31,453 nucleotides of DNA from CAZJYT01 sp964550325 (GTDB lineage Bacteria; Patescibacteriota; Minisyncoccia; Minisyncoccales; CAZJYT01): the NCBI GenBank assembly GCA_964550325.1, contig CAZJYT010000009.1:1-31453 (forward strand), in the 5' to 3' direction. The translations under genes were made by a program, and so were the position numbers. The stretch's first letter is position 1; each line of letters begins with the position of its first letter. Positions 31,306-31,453 of this stretch are shown in pieces. Below the pieces are notes generated by a model that worked only from the letters and a program-made list of their open reading frames with translations, searched no databases and was not told the origin of the DNA.

Positions 31306-31426
31306 GCTTTTGTTCTCTTAATCTATGCAATTTTTTTCCAAGCAAAAATAATTGAGCGGCAATTTTTATCTTCTTTTCAGGAGACATTTTTCTATAAATC
31401 TTATTTTGAAAATTTTGGGCTTCCAT
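31256..31426 (-). CDS. Small hypothetical protein overlapping the nucleotidyltransferase
   Basis: An ORF of 56 residues starts MEAQNFQNKIYRKM and contains SPEKKIKIAAQLFLLGKKL, predicted helical and basic. The frame stays open to the window edge, so an earlier start outside cannot be excluded. Its end overlaps the nucleotidyltransferase start by 50 nt in another frame, implying coupling. Small helical proteins often precede such nucleotidyltransferases, possibly as a partner or antitoxin; that role is a guess. Confidence 0.5.
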   Translation of the reverse strand: MEAQNFQNKIYRKMSPEKKIKIAAQLFLLGKKLHRLREQKHETKEFQGIRTGRTSL

Positions 31427-31453
31427 AAATGTATTTTTTATTTCTTTATAATG

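Noticed and set aside
1..31453. Alternative genetic code with TGA read as Gly or Trp
   Set aside because: TGA ends several genes at the expected length (the giant protein, the DUF39 protein, the biotin carrier) and does not occur inside conserved frames.

Overview
The window is a low-GC bacterial chromosome segment that starts with dnaA and origin-like sequence. TGA is a normal stop. About 22 genes start without a convincing Shine-Dalgarno sequence: most start codons are preceded by T- or A-rich bases. Split single-domain enzymes, no SD, short four-helix-bundle and transposase remnants, and a very large secreted FN3/LamG protein suggest an uncultured lineage such as a Patescibacteria/Parcubacteria-like group. 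That placement is a weak inference, and the fatty-acid and methionine genes would be unusually rich for such a group.

Layout, plus strand: a broken four-helix-bundle gene and palindromic repeats (1-250), DnaA boxes, dnaA (474-1823), an AT-rich gap with another DnaA box, then a long co-directional run. This run is mgtC-like, nadC, a zinc-ribbon/DUF362 protein, bioY, fabG, a 161-nt GC-rich structured element (5771-5931), a geranylgeranyl-reductase-family flavoprotein, fabZ, an ornithine cyclodeaminase/alanine dehydrogenase family gene, fabK, plsC-like, a biotin carboxylase, a biotin carrier protein, a minimal biotin ligase, a carboxyltransferase, thiC, a membrane-anchored protein, and a 2269-residue secreted protein (16011-22820). 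BioY imports biotin, BirA attaches it to the carrier, and the carboxylase pair makes malonyl- (or methylmalonyl-) CoA. FabG, FabZ and FabK supply three of the chain-elongation steps. No ketosynthase, FabD or ACP gene is in the window.

Layout, minus strand: groES-groEL behind a perfect consensus promoter (30390-30418), tRNA-Ser(GGA), then an operon DUF39 - UPF0280/COG2122 - metE - metF - riboflavin kinase (28127 down to 22792). The first two genes belong to the sulfide-to-homocysteine route known from methanogens. MetE and MetF then complete methionine, and the kinase makes FMN, the FAD precursor.

The most striking find lies in front of this operon (28141-28276): a promoter, a tiny ORF encoding MMMTLPPG, and mutually exclusive RNA hairpins ending in an intrinsic terminator. 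It has all the parts of a classical ribosome-mediated transcription attenuator that senses methionine. At the right edge are a transposase remnant with a palindrome, and a nucleotidyltransferase with a small overlapping upstream ORF.
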